A DNA stretch of 64,000 bases from Tranquillimonas alkanivorans (GCF_900115595.1 NZ_FOXA01000009.1:62001-126000), one strand, 5' to 3'. Shown: positions 28,187 through 37,870, numbered from the stretch's first letter. Program-made: numbers and translations. The notes: generated by a model not told the origin, from the sequence alone.

Positions 28187-29146
28187 ATGCTGACCCGCCT
28201 CCACACCCTTGCACAGGCATCGCAGGCCGACGGGGAGTTCCGCGCCGGGGGTACCGACCTGCACGACCGCCTGCGCTCGGGCGTCTCGGACGGGCCGCTC
28301 GTGGACATCATCGGCCTGCCGGGCCTCGACGGGATCGACCGGCAGGACGACGGGTGCGAGATCGGCGCGCTTCTTAGCCTCGACGGCCTCGCCCGGAACC
28401 CGGACATCGTCCGCGACTATCCCGGCCTCGCGCAGGCGGCGGCGGGGCTCGCCACGCCGCAGATCCGGCGGGCGGCGACGGTGGGCGGATGCCTCCTGCA
28501 ACGCACGCGCTGCGCCTATTTCCGGCATCCCGACCTGGCATGCACCCGCAAGGGCGACGCCGCCTGCGGCGGGCGCAAAGGCGTGCACGACAACGGCGTG
28601 ATCTTCGACCAAGGGGGGTGCGCCCATCCGCATGCCTCGAGCCTCGGCATGGCGCTTCTGGCCTACGACGGGCGCGTGCGCACCACGGAGCGCGAGATGA
28701 GCATCGCGGACCTTTACGGCGGCGGCAGCGCCCATGACCGCGACCACCTGCTCGCGCCCGGCGAGCTTCTGACACACGTCCTGCTGCCGCCACCCGCGCC
28801 GGGCGAGCGCGCGGCGTACCTGCGCGCCATCAGCCGGGCCGAGGCGGAATGGCCCATCGTCGAAAGCCTCGTCCGCCTGTTCGTGAACAACGGCACCGTT
28901 ACCGAAGCCCGCGTCGCCGCCGGAGCCGTCAGCCAAGTGCCGCTCCGGCTGCACGGGGTCGAGGCGGCTCTGGTAGGGCGACCGGCGCAAGCGGGCACGT
29001 GGGGTGCGGCCGCCGCCCGGGCGGGCGAGGGCGCCAACCCGCTGCCGCAGGCGGCGTGGAAGGTGACGATGCTCGAGCGGACGGTGCTGACGGCGCTGGA
29101 ACAGGCCGCTGCTCACGAGACCGTGCAGACGCAGACCGCCGGATGA
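28187..29146 (+). CDS. Molybdenum hydroxylase FAD-binding subunit with extra [4Fe-4S] site (YagS/PaoB-like)
   Basis: Passes electrons from the Moco/Fe-S subunit to the final acceptor through FAD. The 319-residue protein shows the FAD pyrophosphate motif FRAGGTDLHDRL and the second motif TPQIRRAATVGGCL (about 95-110). Four cysteines follow in RCAYFR, LAC, AAC and GGCAHPHASS, the arrangement that binds a [4Fe-4S] cluster in PaoB (YagS) and HcrB. A CO-dehydrogenase flavoprotein C-terminal domain (about 200-310) ends it. The ATG at 28187 gives the family's MLT start; an in-frame ATG at 28166 is possible, and neither has a clear ribosome-binding site. It pairs with the fused subunit upstream. Confidence 0.85.
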   Translation: MLTRLHTLAQASQADGEFRAGGTDLHDRLRSGVSDGPLVDIIGLPGLDGIDRQDDGCEIGALLSLDGLARNPDIVRDYPGLAQAAAGLATPQIRRAATVGGCLLQRTRCAYFRHPDLACTRKGDAACGGRKGVHDNGVIFDQGGCAHPHASSLGMALLAYDGRVRTTEREMSIADLYGGGSAHDRDHLLAPGELLTHVLLPPPAPGERAAYLRAISRAEAEWPIVESLVRLFVNNGTVTEARVAAGAVSQVPLRLHGVEAALVGRPAQAGTWGAAAARAGEGANPLPQAAWKVTMLERTVLTALEQAAAHETVQTQTAG

Positions 29147-29239
29147 GCGCCCGCGCCGGCGAAAGTTGAAGTAGCATCAAGGAAACATCACCGCCCGAAG
29201 ACGTTGCGCATTGACACCCCGCCGCCCACGGAGGACGCC

Positions 29240-29791
29240 ATGATCGAACCGTTCCGGACCCGGACCCTTGCGGAGCAACTGGTGGTCGGCAGCGTGTTCG
29301 CCACGGCGGGCACTGCCACGGGGATCTGGCTGCCCCCTGGGCTGATGGCGATCCTGGCGACGGTGGTGCTGCTTCGTCTCTGCTGGCTCGACGACAACAT
29401 CCAGCACGACCTCCTGCCGAAGAAACGGGTCCCGGGGTCGTACCTCGAAAGTCAGCGCCGGCGCGGCCTGTTTCGCGGCCCCTTCGCCGACGGGCAGCGC
29501 GAGGTGCGGTGTTCGAAGCTGCTGGCCTCGCAACTGCGTATCCAGACGCACGCCTGGCACGTCTATTTCTGGGCGGCGCTGGCGGGGGCGATCCTGACCG
29601 GCCTGCCGTTCCCGCCCGTCCTGTCGGCGCTCGCCGGCGGGCTTGCGCTTGTGGCATCGCTGCGCGGCATCGACCGCTTCGCCGAGGCGCAGGCGACCGT
29701 CCTGGCCGGTCGGCCGCTCGCCGCGCGGGAACTGGCCTCACGCGGCTGGCTCGCCGATTTCCTCGTCAACGACCGCCGGGGCGGATCGTGA
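29240..29791 (+). CDS. Hypothetical membrane protein, 183 aa
   Basis: Not recognised. Two hydrophobic regions (about 15-50 and 115-150) each long enough for two helices suggest an integral membrane protein. The middle loop is basic (RRRGLFRGPF) and would be cytoplasmic. The ATG at 29240 has GGAGG directly upstream with good spacing, so the few in-frame codons before it are left out. It lies between the hydroxylase genes and tRNA-Ser, with 93 bp upstream that may hold its own promoter; no functional link is visible. Confidence 0.6.
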   Translation: MIEPFRTRTLAEQLVVGSVFATAGTATGIWLPPGLMAILATVVLLRLCWLDDNIQHDLLPKKRVPGSYLESQRRRGLFRGPFADGQREVRCSKLLASQLRIQTHAWHVYFWAALAGAILTGLPFPPVLSALAGGLALVASLRGIDRFAEAQATVLAGRPLAARELASRGWLADFLVNDRRGGS

Positions 29792-29819
29792 CGCGCAAGC
29801 GCCTGATCGGGAAGGATAA

Positions 29820-29909
29820 TGGCGGAGAGACAGGGATTCGAACCCTGGGACCCCGTGAAGGGTCAACGGTTTTCGAGACCGCCCCGTTCGACCACTCCGG
29901 CACCTCTCC
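29820..29909 (-). tRNA. tRNA-Ser (anticodon CGA)
   Basis: On the minus strand the sequence folds as a class II (long variable arm) tRNA. The acceptor stem GGAGAGG pairs with the CCTGTCTCTCC end, the anticodon loop is CTCGAAA giving anticodon CGA (serine UCG), the T-loop is GGTTCGAATCC, and CCA is encoded. Length 90 nt. No integrated element is seen next to it. Confidence 0.95.
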
Positions 29910-30062
29910 GCGAAGGGTCTGGCGGGGACATATTGAAGACGACCGCGGCGTGCAACCACTTTTCTTGGCCTTGCCGCAAGGTCGTGCAAGGCGCGCCGGA
30001 CTTGGCAGCCGGGCCTGCGCCACCTACCTTCGCGTCACACTCATCGTGCCGAGGGTTCCTGC

Positions 30063-30887
30063 ATGCGCGCCGCCGTTCTGACCGTCTGCCTCTCCGCCGC
30101 CATGGCTGCGCCCGCCACCGCGCAGGAGCCCTACGAGATCGAGGCGCTGTACGAGGCGCTTCGCATCCCCGACGTGCTCGCCATCATGCGCGAGGAGGGG
30201 CTGGAGTACGGCGACGAGCTCGAGGCCGAACTGTTCCCGCGCAAGGGCGGCGCGGCGTGGGAAGCGCTGGTGTCGAACCTCTATGGCGTGGATGCGATGG
30301 ACGAACTCGTGACGCAGGTCTTCACCGACGAGATGCAGGGCACGGATGTCGCGCCGCTGGTGGAGTTCTTCGCCTCTGAGCGCGGGCGCCAGATCGTCGA
30401 GCTTGAACTGGAGGCACGGCGTGCGCTGCTGGACGAAAGCGTCGACGAGGCCGCGCGCGAGACCTATGCCGACATGCGGGCGCAGGATGCGCCGCGGCTC
30501 GCCCTGATCGAGCGCTTCGTCGAGGTCAACGAGCTGGTCGAGAGCAACGTCGTCGGCGCGCTGAACTCGAACTACGCGTTCCTGACCGGGCTGATGGACG
30601 GCGACGCGCTGCCCGGCGGCATGACCGAGGACCAGGTGCTTGCCGATGTCTGGTCGCAGGAGCCCGAGATCCGCGACGAGACGGAAGAGTGGGTCTTCTC
30701 CTACCTGACCATGGCGTACGAGCCGCTCGAGGACGCGGACCTTCGCGCCTATATCGACATCTCCGAGACCGAGGAGGGGCAGGAGATGAACCGCGCTCTA
30801 TTCACCGCGTTCGACGAGATGTATTCGAAGATTTCCGGCGCCCTCGGCGCGGGGGCCGCGCGTTTCATGGCCGGCGAGGATATATGA
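30063..30887 (+). CDS. Exported DUF2059-containing protein
   Basis: A 274-residue protein with a signal peptide (residues 1-21, cleavage at ATAQ), so probably periplasmic. Two helical repeats resemble DUF2059: about 95-120 (VAPLVEFFASERGRQIVELE) and about 225-255 (LRAYIDISETEEGQEMNRAL); both have the pattern of a short helix ending in a G-[RQ]-x-[IM] turn. It is acidic. The function of DUF2059 is unknown. It is upstream of the rplU promoter, and the TTGACA box of that promoter begins only 7 bp after its stop codon. Confidence 0.75.
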   Translation: MRAAVLTVCLSAAMAAPATAQEPYEIEALYEALRIPDVLAIMREEGLEYGDELEAELFPRKGGAAWEALVSNLYGVDAMDELVTQVFTDEMQGTDVAPLVEFFASERGRQIVELELEARRALLDESVDEAARETYADMRAQDAPRLALIERFVEVNELVESNVVGALNSNYAFLTGLMDGDALPGGMTEDQVLADVWSQEPEIRDETEEWVFSYLTMAYEPLEDADLRAYIDISETEEGQEMNRALFTAFDEMYSKISGALGAGAARFMAGEDI

Positions 30888-30893
30888 GCCGGG

Positions 30894-30922
30894 TTGACAG
30901 GCGGCGGGAACCGGATCATAAG
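30894..30922 (+). promoter_or_regulatory. Strong sigma-70-type promoter for rplU-rpmA
   Basis: TTGACA (30894-30899) and CATAAG (30917-30922) separated by exactly 17 bp, the best promoter match in the window, about 140 bp before rplU. Confidence 0.7.
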
Positions 30923-30932
30923 CCCGGCTCCT

Positions 30933-30952
30933 GCCCGGGTTCACGCCCGGGC
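30933..30952 (+). promoter_or_regulatory. Hairpin at the start of the rplU leader
   Basis: A 7-bp perfect stem (30933-30939 with 30946-30952, 6-nt loop) begins about 11 bp after the -10 box, so it would sit at the 5' end of the transcript. A second hairpin follows near 30972-30985. Ribosomal protein leaders often fold for autoregulation, but I cannot match this one to a known class; it could also be the terminator of the preceding gene. Confidence 0.4.
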
Positions 30953-31061
30953 GGTGCTTTATTGACATGACGCCCCAAAGGGGCGCGCTGTCCGAGGCGG
31001 CCGCAGGGCCGGAAACACCCGGAAGGGGGCCAAAGGGCGCGGGAAAGGAAGGAAGACGCAG

Positions 31062-31742
31062 ATGTTCGCGGTCCTCAAGACCGGTGGCAAGCAGTATCGG
31101 GTCCAGTCGGGGGATGTCCTCCGGGTCGAGAAGCTTGCTGCCAACGCTGGTGAAAAAGTCCAGTTCAACGAGATTCTGATGGTCGGCGGCACCGTCGGCA
31201 CGCCGCTCGTCGAAGGCGCGGGCGTTCAGGCCGAAGTGCTCGACCAGGTCAAGGGCGACAAGGTCATCCACTTCGTCAAGCGCCGCCGTAAGCACGGCTC
31301 GAAGCGCACGAAGGGCCACCGCCAGCAGCTCACGCTTCTGCGCGTGACCGACATCCTCGAGTCCGGCGCGGATTCCTCGGGCATCAAGGCCGCCGTGGGC
31401 GCGGGCTCGGTTCCGGGCGGCTTCGTCGCCTCCGACGACCGCTACACCCAGAACCGTGCCGACCAGGCCGAGATGAAGAAGCGCGTCAAGACCGGCGGCG
31501 CGCAGGAAAAATCGGCCGAGACTCCCGCCGGCGCGTCGGATGACGACCTCAAGAAACTGACGGGCGTCGGCCCGGCGCTCGAGAAGAAGCTGCACGAGGC
31601 GGGCATCACCAGCTTCGCGCAGATTGCGTCGTGGTCGGACGAGGACGTGGCCGAGTGGGACGCGAAGGCCGACCTCAAGGGCAAGATCGAAAAGGAAGGC
31701 TGGGTCGATCAGGCCAAGGCCATCCTGGCTGAGAAGGAGTAA
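31062..31742 (+). CDS. rplU: 50S ribosomal protein L21 with C-terminal helix-hairpin-helix extension
   Basis: Large-subunit ribosomal protein. The first 103 or so residues are standard L21 (MFAVLKTGGKQYRVQSGDVL...VIHFVKRRRKHGSKRTKGHRQ, in two blocks). The protein runs on to 226 residues, about twice the usual length. A low-complexity linker is followed by a domain (about 160-225) with LKKLTGVGPALEKKLHEAGI, a helix-hairpin-helix fold usually found in nucleic-acid-binding proteins. The extension is not needed for the L21 fold and its role is unknown. A GGAAGGAAG site precedes ATG. rpmA follows after 6 bp, as in most bacteria. Confidence 0.95.
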   Translation: MFAVLKTGGKQYRVQSGDVLRVEKLAANAGEKVQFNEILMVGGTVGTPLVEGAGVQAEVLDQVKGDKVIHFVKRRRKHGSKRTKGHRQQLTLLRVTDILESGADSSGIKAAVGAGSVPGGFVASDDRYTQNRADQAEMKKRVKTGGAQEKSAETPAGASDDDLKKLTGVGPALEKKLHEAGITSFAQIASWSDEDVAEWDAKADLKGKIEKEGWVDQAKAILAEKE

Positions 31743-31748
31743 CGACCA

Positions 31749-32018
31749 ATGGCACACAAGAAAGCAGGCGGTTCGTCCAGGAACGGACGCGACTCCGCGG
31801 GACGCCGCCTTGGCGTCAAGAAGTTCGGCGGCCAGGAGGTCATCCCGGGCAACATCATCGTGCGCCAGCGCGGCACCAAGTGGTGGCCGGGCGAGGGCGT
31901 CGGCCTGGGCAAGGATCACACGATCTTCGCGACCGCCGAAGGTCGCGTGACCTTCCACAAGGGGCTCAAGGGCCGCACCTTCATTTCGGTGCTTCCGCAG
32001 GCCGAGGCCGCCGAGTAA
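31749..32018 (+). CDS. rpmA: 50S ribosomal protein L27
   Basis: Large-subunit protein whose N-terminus reaches the peptidyl-transferase centre. The 89 residues match the family throughout ([16 protein letters not shown], then [12 protein letters not shown] and the [13 protein letters not shown] segment). The N-terminus lacks the cleavable leader found in Firmicutes. Second gene of the rplU-rpmA operon; a terminator follows 26 bp after the stop. Confidence 0.97.
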   Translation: MAHKKAGGSSRNGRDSAGRRLGVKKFGGQEVIPGNIIVRQRGTKWWPGEGVGLGKDHTIFATAEGRVTFHKGLKGRTFISVLPQAEAAE

Positions 32019-32044
32019 GCCGAACCTCAGGTTCTACGACATCG

Positions 32045-32074
32045 GGGGATCGGCGCACCGCCGGTCCCCTTTTT
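32045..32074 (+). terminator. Rho-independent terminator after rpmA
   Basis: An 11-bp stem with one G-T pair (32045-32055 with 32059-32069) is followed by TTTTT. Confidence 0.8.
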
Positions 32075-32301
32075 CGTTTCCGGATGCCTGCCCCGTCCGC
32101 CGGGGCGGGGAAACCGCGTCATATCAAAGGACTGAGGGCCTTGGCCCTTGCCTGAGAAGCGAGCGGGGACCATCTTCTATAAGGGAATGCGTGTCGCCGG
32201 CCGTGGCGGAGACGGTCGGAACGCGGGTGACTCACCCGCTGCGAGCGACGCGTTATCAGGGCGTCTGGACGCCCGTTTATGCTTTTCGGAGGAGGGGAAG
32301 C

Positions 32302-32841
32302 ATGATGCTGGACAAGATGATCGAGCAGCCTGTCATCGAAACCGATCGCGCCGTGCTGCGCCCGGTGCGCAAGTCCGACGCCGGGCTTCTGGCGCTCTAT
32401 TCGGGTGACGAGAGGGTGGCGCGCGGCACGCGCTCGGTCCCGCATCCGCTTCCGCCCGGCGCGGCCGAGGCGTTCATCGCCCGCGCGCAGTCGCCCGACC
32501 GGACCGAGGATATCTGGGTGATGGACGGCAGCGCCTCGGGCCTGTCGGAACTGGTCGGCGTCATCGGCATGGAGCGGATGGACCGCGAGCAGAGCCAGAT
32601 CAGCTATTGGGTGGCACCCGCGATGTGGAACACCGGGCTCGCTTCGGAAGCGGTGCGTGCGATGGTGCAGGCCAACCCGCAGGGCTGCCGCACGATCTTC
32701 GCCGAGGTCTTCCAGGACAACCCGGTCTCGGCGCGCGTGCTGACCAACGCCGGCTTCGCCTATCTCGGCGATGCCGAGGCGTATTCCGTGGCGCGGGGCG
32801 GCAAGGTGCCGACCTGGACCTATTCGCTGAAACTCGATTGA
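32302..32841 (+). CDS. GNAT acetyltransferase (RimJ/RimL-like)
   Basis: Acetyl-CoA-dependent N-acetyltransferase, 179 residues. It opens with the RimJ/RimL-type TDRAVLRPVRKSDAGLL and has the acetyl-CoA loop region WNTGLASEAVRAMV (motif A, slightly degenerate R/Q-x-x-G-x-G/A) and NPVSARVLTNAGFAYLG (motif B). The target, a protein N-terminus or small molecule, cannot be told. The ATG at 32302 has GGAGG about 10 bp upstream; in-frame codons before that are non-conserved. It heads the run of genes leading into obgE, with the next acetyltransferase 5 bp downstream. Confidence 0.85.
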   Translation: MMLDKMIEQPVIETDRAVLRPVRKSDAGLLALYSGDERVARGTRSVPHPLPPGAAEAFIARAQSPDRTEDIWVMDGSASGLSELVGVIGMERMDREQSQISYWVAPAMWNTGLASEAVRAMVQANPQGCRTIFAEVFQDNPVSARVLTNAGFAYLGDAEAYSVARGGKVPTWTYSLKLD

Positions 32842-32846
32842 CCGGA

Positions 32847-33842
32847 ATGGCGGGGCCCGCGCACACCATCCGGACCCCGCGCCTGATCCTCAGACCGCTG
32901 GTTTCCGACGATGCCGAGGCCGTGGCGCGCGGTGTCGGCAACTATGACGTCGCGCGCTGGCTCGCCGTCGTGCCGTATCCTTACGCGCTGGCCGACGCGC
33001 GGGAGTTCCTGTCGTCGCCCGCCGCCGCGCCCGGCACGGCCTGGGCCATCTGCGACGCCTGGGGGCTTCAGGGCATCATCGGCATTGGCCGCGAGCTTGG
33101 CTATTGGCTCGCCCGCCCGGCTTGGGGCCGCGGCTACGTGACCGAGGCGGGGGATGCGCTGATCGACGCGTGGTTCGCCGACCGCCGGAACCGATCGCTG
33201 CGCTCGGGCTATTTCGAGGGCAACGCCCGCTCGGCCGGGGCGCTGGCCAAATTGGGCTTCGTTGAAACCGGCCGTGCCGTTCGTTTCGCGCGCCCGTTGC
33301 AGCAGGATGTGCCGGTGCGCGACATGGTTCTCTCCCGCGCCCGCTGGAAGGAACGGCGGAGGTTCCGCGCGCGAAGCGGCGGCCTGCGCCTGCGGGAGCT
33401 GCGCGACAGTGACCGCGGCGCGGTGCGGCGGCTGCTGCCGGTCTGCGCGCCCTCCGACCCGCCGCAGGACAGCTCGGCCCCCGGTCTGCGCCACTGGATC
33501 GACACTGTGCGCTTCCGGGGGCGGCCCGGTTTCCGCGCCGCCGTTTGCCTGCCGACCGGGCGGCTTGTCGGCCTCGTGCGGCTCGCGCGCGATCTGACCC
33601 TCGAAGTTGCACTAGACCCTGCCTACACCGCGCCCGGCGATACGCGGCGGGTGATCCGCACCTTCGCCGACGCCTGCTTCGCCCGCTTCGACATCGACGC
33701 GGTAACCGTGCGGCAGCCCGGCCCGGCCGCGGCGCCCGGTGCTGCCGACGACACCACCTCTCCGGCGCGGCTTGAGCCTGCGCCCAATGTCCTTTATCGG
33801 CTTGACCGCCAATCCTTCGAGGCTCCCCATGAAGTTTCTTGA
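32847..33842 (+). CDS. GNAT acetyltransferase with degenerate second domain
   Basis: A 331-residue protein with a RimJ/RimL-like GNAT domain (about 1-160): [20 protein letters not shown], then [20 protein letters not shown] (the acetyl-CoA-binding RGxGxx loop) and [18 protein letters not shown] second region (about 165-330) repeats the strand order ([19 protein letters not shown] and onward) but lacks a convincing acetyl-CoA loop. It is probably a decayed or structural GNAT copy. The ATG at 32847 lies 5 bp after the preceding acetyltransferase. Its end overlaps the obgE start by 14 bp, so the three genes are translated in series. Confidence 0.8.
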   Translation: MAGPAHTIRTPRLILRPLVSDDAEAVARGVGNYDVARWLAVVPYPYALADAREFLSSPAAAPGTAWAICDAWGLQGIIGIGRELGYWLARPAWGRGYVTEAGDALIDAWFADRRNRSLRSGYFEGNARSAGALAKLGFVETGRAVRFARPLQQDVPVRDMVLSRARWKERRRFRARSGGLRLRELRDSDRGAVRRLLPVCAPSDPPQDSSAPGLRHWIDTVRFRGRPGFRAAVCLPTGRLVGLVRLARDLTLEVALDPAYTAPGDTRRVIRTFADACFARFDIDAVTVRQPGPAAAPGAADDTTSPARLEPAPNVLYRLDRQSFEAPHEVS

Positions 33843-34863
33843 TCTCGCCAAGGTGTACATCCGGTCCGGAGGCGGAGGGTCCGGCGCGATCAGCTTCCGC
33901 CGCGAGAAGTTCGTCGAGTACGGCGGCCCCGACGGCGGCGACGGCGGCCGGGGCGGCGACGTCTGGGCCGAGGCCGTGGACGGGCTGAACACGCTGATCG
34001 ACTTCCGCTATCAGCAGCACTTCTTCGCCAAGTCCGGCCAGCCCGGCATGGGCAAGCAGCGCACCGGCCGCGACGGCGACGACGTGGTGCTGCGCGTGCC
34101 CGTGGGGACCGAGATCCTCGACGAGGACGAAGAGACGGTGATCGCCGACCTGACCGAGGTCGGCCAGCGCGTGCTGTTGGCCAAGGGCGGCAACGGCGGC
34201 TGGGGCAACCTGCACTTCAAGACCGCCACCAACCAGGCCCCGCGTCGGGCCAATCCCGGGCAGGAGGGGGTCGAGCGCACGATCTGGCTGCGCCTCAAGC
34301 TGATCGCCGACGTGGGCCTTCTGGGCCTGCCGAACGCGGGCAAGTCCACTTTCCTTGCCGCCACGTCGAACGCGCGGCCGAAGATCGCGGATTATCCCTT
34401 CACCACGCTGGTGCCGAACCTGGGCGTCGTGGGCGTGGACGATGCCGAATTCGTCGTCGCCGACATCCCCGGCCTGATCGAGGGCGCGCACGAGGGCAGG
34501 GGCCTGGGAGACCTGTTCCTGGGCCATGTCGAGCGCTGCGCGGTCCTTCTGCATCTGGTGGATGCCACGGCCGAGGACGTGGCGCAGGACTGGCGCACGA
34601 TCATCGACGAGCTCGAGGCCTATGGCGGTGCGCTGGCCGACAAGCCGCGCGTCACCGTTCTCAACAAGATCGACGCGCTCGACGACGAGGAACGCGCCGA
34701 GAAGAAGGCCGAGCTTGAAGCGGTCGCGGGCGAGGTCATGCTGATGTCGGGCGTCAGCCGCGAAGGCGTGACCGAGGTGCTGCGCACGCTACGCGCGCAG
34801 ATCGGCGCCGACCGCCTGCGCCAGCGCAAGGACGAAGAGGACACGGGACCGTGGCAACCCTGA
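33829..34863 (+). CDS. obgE: Obg-family GTPase (CgtA)
   Basis: Essential GTPase linked to 50S ribosome assembly and stress signalling. The 344-residue protein has the glycine-rich Obg domain (about 1-158; [16 protein letters not shown] and [11 protein letters not shown]), then the G domain: P-loop GLPNAGKST, switch I with Thr in YPFTTL, G3 [11 protein letters not shown]4 LNKID and G5 MSGVS. The C-terminal tail is short and charged. Start: [17 protein letters not shown] is universal in the family; the open frame before it belongs to the previous gene's overlap. Its stop overlaps proB by 13 bp. Confidence 0.97.
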   Translation: MKFLDLAKVYIRSGGGGSGAISFRREKFVEYGGPDGGDGGRGGDVWAEAVDGLNTLIDFRYQQHFFAKSGQPGMGKQRTGRDGDDVVLRVPVGTEILDEDEETVIADLTEVGQRVLLAKGGNGGWGNLHFKTATNQAPRRANPGQEGVERTIWLRLKLIADVGLLGLPNAGKSTFLAATSNARPKIADYPFTTLVPNLGVVGVDDAEFVVADIPGLIEGAHEGRGLGDLFLGHVERCAVLLHLVDATAEDVAQDWRTIIDELEAYGGALADKPRVTVLNKIDALDDEERAEKKAELEAVAGEVMLMSGVSREGVTEVLRTLRAQIGADRLRQRKDEEDTGPWQP

Positions 34864-35981
34864 CTCAGACCGCCGCGACGCCGACGCTGGCCGAGGCGCG
34901 CCGGCTGGTCGTCAAGATCGGCTCGGCGCTGCTGGTGGACCGCGAGAGTGGCGCGCTGCGCTCGGACTGGCTGCGCGGGCTGGCCGAGGATGTGGCGGCG
35001 GCCAAGGCGCGCGGGACCGACGTGATCCTCGTCTCGTCCGGCTCCATCGCGCTGGGACGTGGCGTGCTGGGGTTGGGGACGGGCACGCTCCCGCTCGAAC
35101 AGTCTCAGGCCGCTGCCGCCGTTGGCCAGATCCGGCTGGCCCGCGCCTATGAAGAAGCGCTGGCGCCTCACGGCATCACCACCGCGCAGGTACTGGTGAC
35201 GCTCGAAGACAGCGCCGACCGTCGCCGCTACCTGAACTCGCGCGCAACGCTCGCGCAGCTTCTGGGCCTTGGCGTCGTGCCCATCGTGAACGAGAACGAC
35301 ACCATCGCCACTGACGAGATCCGCTTCGGCGACAACGACAGGCTCGCCGCGCAGGTCGCCGTGACGGTGGGTGCCGACCAGCTGATCCTTCTGTCCGACG
35401 TCGACGGCTTCTACTCCGGCAACCCCCGCGACGACGCCACCGCCCGCCGCTTCGACGTGATCGAGGCGATCACGCCCGAGATCGAGGGCATGGCGGGCGA
35501 CGCGGGATCCGGCCTGTCGAAAGGCGGCATGAAGACAAAGGTGATGGCCGCCAAGACCGCCACCGGCGCGGGCTGCGCGCTGGCGATCACCGAGGGCTCG
35601 GTCCTGCGGCCGCTGAAGGCGCTCGCGGATGGCGCGCCCTCCACCTGGTTCCTGGCCCACGGCGATCCTCAGGCCGCGCGCAAGCGCTGGATCGCGGCGA
35701 TGAAGCCGCGCGGAGAGATCCGGGTGGACGCCGGCGCGGCGCGCGCGCTGGGGCAAGGGCGTTCGCTTCTGCCCGCGGGCGTCACCGGCGTGACGGGCCG
35801 CTTCGGCCGGGGCGACCCGGTCGATATCGTCGGCCCCGAGGGGACGCTGGGCAAGGGGCTGACCCGCTACACGGCCGAGGAAGCCCACGCGATCCGGGGC
35901 CGCCACACCAGCGAAATCGAGGCGACGCTCGGCTATCCGGGCCGCGCCGCGCTCATTCACCGCGACGACATGGTGCTGTAA
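34851..35981 (+). CDS. proB: Glutamate 5-kinase
   Basis: First step of proline synthesis: phosphorylates glutamate to gamma-glutamyl phosphate. 376 residues, with the amino-acid-kinase domain (about 15-270; [40 protein letters not shown]) and a C-terminal PUA domain (about 285-370; [20 protein letters not shown]). Begins with GTG inside the end of obgE, so translation is coupled; proA follows after 37 bp. Confidence 0.96.
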   Translation: MATLTQTAATPTLAEARRLVVKIGSALLVDRESGALRSDWLRGLAEDVAAAKARGTDVILVSSGSIALGRGVLGLGTGTLPLEQSQAAAAVGQIRLARAYEEALAPHGITTAQVLVTLEDSADRRRYLNSRATLAQLLGLGVVPIVNENDTIATDEIRFGDNDRLAAQVAVTVGADQLILLSDVDGFYSGNPRDDATARRFDVIEAITPEIEGMAGDAGSGLSKGGMKTKVMAAKTATGAGCALAITEGSVLRPLKALADGAPSTWFLAHGDPQAARKRWIAAMKPRGEIRVDAGAARALGQGRSLLPAGVTGVTGRFGRGDPVDIVGPEGTLGKGLTRYTAEEAHAIRGRHTSEIEATLGYPGRAALIHRDDMVL

Positions 35982-36018
35982 GCACGCAACCGATGTCACC
36001 CGAACCCGAGGGCCGATC

Positions 36019-37284
36019 ATGAAAGACGCCACCGACATTCCCGCCCTGATGGCCGACATCGGCGCGCGCGCACAAGCCGCCGCCGCCGAGCTCGCCTTCG
36101 CCGACCCGTCGGCCAAGCGCGCCGCGCTCGAGGCCGCCGCCGACGCTGTCTGGGCCGGGCGCGACGGCATCATTGCCGCGAACGCCAAAGACCTCGAGTT
36201 CGGCCGCGACAAGGGCCTGTCGCCCGCGATGATGGACCGGCTGATGCTGGACGAAGCGCGGATCGAAGGCATCTGCGCCGGGCTGCGCGCCGTGGCGGCG
36301 CAGGACGATCCGGTGGGCGCGGTGCTGTCCGAATGGGACCGGCCGACCGGCCTGCACATCCAGCGCGTCCGCACGCCGCTGGGCGTGGTCGGCGTGATCT
36401 ATGAATCGCGGCCCAACGTCACCGCCGACGCGGGCGCGCTGTGCTTGAAGGCCGGCAACGCCGTGATCCTGCGCGGCGGGTCGGAGAGCTTCCATTCCTC
36501 GCAAGCCATCCACGCCTGCCTGCAAGAGGGGCTGCGCGCCGCCGGCCTGCCCGAGGACGCGATCCAGCTGGTCCCGACCCGTGATCGCGCGGCGGTGAGC
36601 GAGATGCTGACCATGACCGGCGTGATCGACGTGATCGTGCCGCGCGGGGGCAAGGGCCTGGTCGGGCTGGTCCAGCGCGAGGCGCGGGTGCCGGTCTTCG
36701 CCCATCTCGAGGGGATCGTGCACATCTATCTCGATGCGCAGGCCGACCCCGAGAAGGCGCTGAAGGTGGTGCTGAATGCCAAGACCCGCCGCACCGGGAT
36801 CTGCGGCGCGGCCGAATGCCTGCTGATCCACCGCGACGTGGTCGACACGATCGGGCAGGGCGTGATCCGCGCGCTGGTCGAGGCGGGGGTCGAGGTGCGG
36901 GCGGACGAGACGCTGCAGCGGATCGAGGGCACCGTGCCGGCGACCGAGGCGGATTGGGGCTGCGAATACCTCGACATGAAGATCGCCGCGAAGGTGGTGG
37001 ACTCCATCGACGTCGCCATCGCGCATATCCGCCGCTACGGTTCGGACCACACCGACTGCATCGTGACGGAGGACGACGCCGCGGCGGCGCGATTCTTCCA
37101 GCGGCTCGACAGCGCCATCCTGATGCGCAACGCCTCGACTCAGTTCGCCGACGGGGGCGAGTTCGGGATGGGGGCCGAGATCGGCATCGCCACCGGAAAG
37201 ATGCATGCGCGCGGACCGGTCGGGGCCGAGCAGCTCACCAGCTTCAAGTACCTCGTGACCGGGGACGGCACGGTCAGAAGCTGA
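36019..37284 (+). CDS. proA: Gamma-glutamyl phosphate reductase
   Basis: Second step of proline synthesis: NADPH-dependent reduction of gamma-glutamyl phosphate to the semialdehyde. 421 residues of the aldehyde dehydrogenase superfamily, with the catalytic cysteine in [16 protein letters not shown] (about residue 260) and the substrate segment [20 protein letters not shown]. Immediately downstream of proB. Its last 11 bp overlap the end of the convergent chpT gene, so the two transcripts are antisense at their 3' ends. Confidence 0.96.
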   Translation: MKDATDIPALMADIGARAQAAAAELAFADPSAKRAALEAAADAVWAGRDGIIAANAKDLEFGRDKGLSPAMMDRLMLDEARIEGICAGLRAVAAQDDPVGAVLSEWDRPTGLHIQRVRTPLGVVGVIYESRPNVTADAGALCLKAGNAVILRGGSESFHSSQAIHACLQEGLRAAGLPEDAIQLVPTRDRAAVSEMLTMTGVIDVIVPRGGKGLVGLVQREARVPVFAHLEGIVHIYLDAQADPEKALKVVLNAKTRRTGICGAAECLLIHRDVVDTIGQGVIRALVEAGVEVRADETLQRIEGTVPATEADWGCEYLDMKIAAKVVDSIDVAIAHIRRYGSDHTDCIVTEDDAAAARFFQRLDSAILMRNASTQFADGGEFGMGAEIGIATGKMHARGPVGAEQLTSFKYLVTGDGTVRS

Positions 37285-37870
37285 CCTGGACCGAGCCGTC
37301 CTGAACCTGCACGCCAAGCGCACGGCCCGCCTCAGCCGCCGTGCGTCCGGCGAGGGGGAAGTGCACCTCTCCCGGCGCGACGTCAGCCGGCGTGTCGGGG
37401 TGGTCGAGCAGGCTCCACAGGCGCCGATCGGCCGATACACGCGGCCCCGCTCCGGAGACCCGCCATTCGCCGTCATGGTGCACCGACAGCGCGCCGCCAC
37501 GGGGCAGGGCGCTTTCCGCGCATTGCAGCACCAGGCAGCACAGCTTGGCCTCGACGCGTGGCAGGCTGTCGGGCCCCGCCCAGTCCAGCGTGAAGCGGCG
37601 GCCGTCGTAAAGCTGGCGGAGGATGGAAAGAACCTCCCCATGCCCTATGCTCTGCCCCGGCGGTGCGGCACCGAAGGCGATGCGGAAGAAGCGCAGGCGG
37701 GCGCTGGCATGGGCGACGCTGTGGCTGACTAGCGACAGCTCTTCGCTGGGCGCGGTGCCGGCGAGGTCCAGAAGCTCGAGCCCATTGCCGATCGCGCTCA
37801 TCGGGTTGATGAGGTCGTGGCATATGCGGGAGCCGATCAGGTCGGTGAGCGTTGGGTCACGAAGGCTCAT
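37274..37870 (-). CDS. chpT: Histidine phosphotransferase ChpT
   Basis: Phosphotransfer protein between the hybrid kinase CckA and the regulators CtrA and CpdR in Alphaproteobacteria. The 198-residue protein has the dimerisation helices with the phosphorylated histidine in [20 protein letters not shown] (His at about residue 19) and a C-terminal degenerate ATPase-like domain (about 85-195; [19 protein letters not shown]) that docks receiver domains. Start: [15 protein letters not shown]; the 51 extra codons upstream are not family-like. Divergent from the DUF3553 gene with 30 bp between. In Rhodobacteraceae this relay controls motility and gene-transfer-agent production. Confidence 0.88.
   Translation of the reverse strand: MSLRDPTLTDLIGSRICHDLINPMSAIGNGLELLDLAGTAPSEELSLVSHSVAHASARLRFFRIAFGAAPPGQSIGHGEVLSILRQLYDGRRFTLDWAGPDSLPRVEAKLCCLVLQCAESALPRGGALSVHHDGEWRVSGAGPRVSADRRLWSLLDHPDTPADVAPGEVHFPLAGRTAAEAGRALGVQVQDGSVQVSF

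Noticed and set aside
29820-29909. tRNA-Ser as a second integration site
   Set aside because: Both flanks hold ordinary chromosomal genes with normal composition, and no integrase or phage gene is near.
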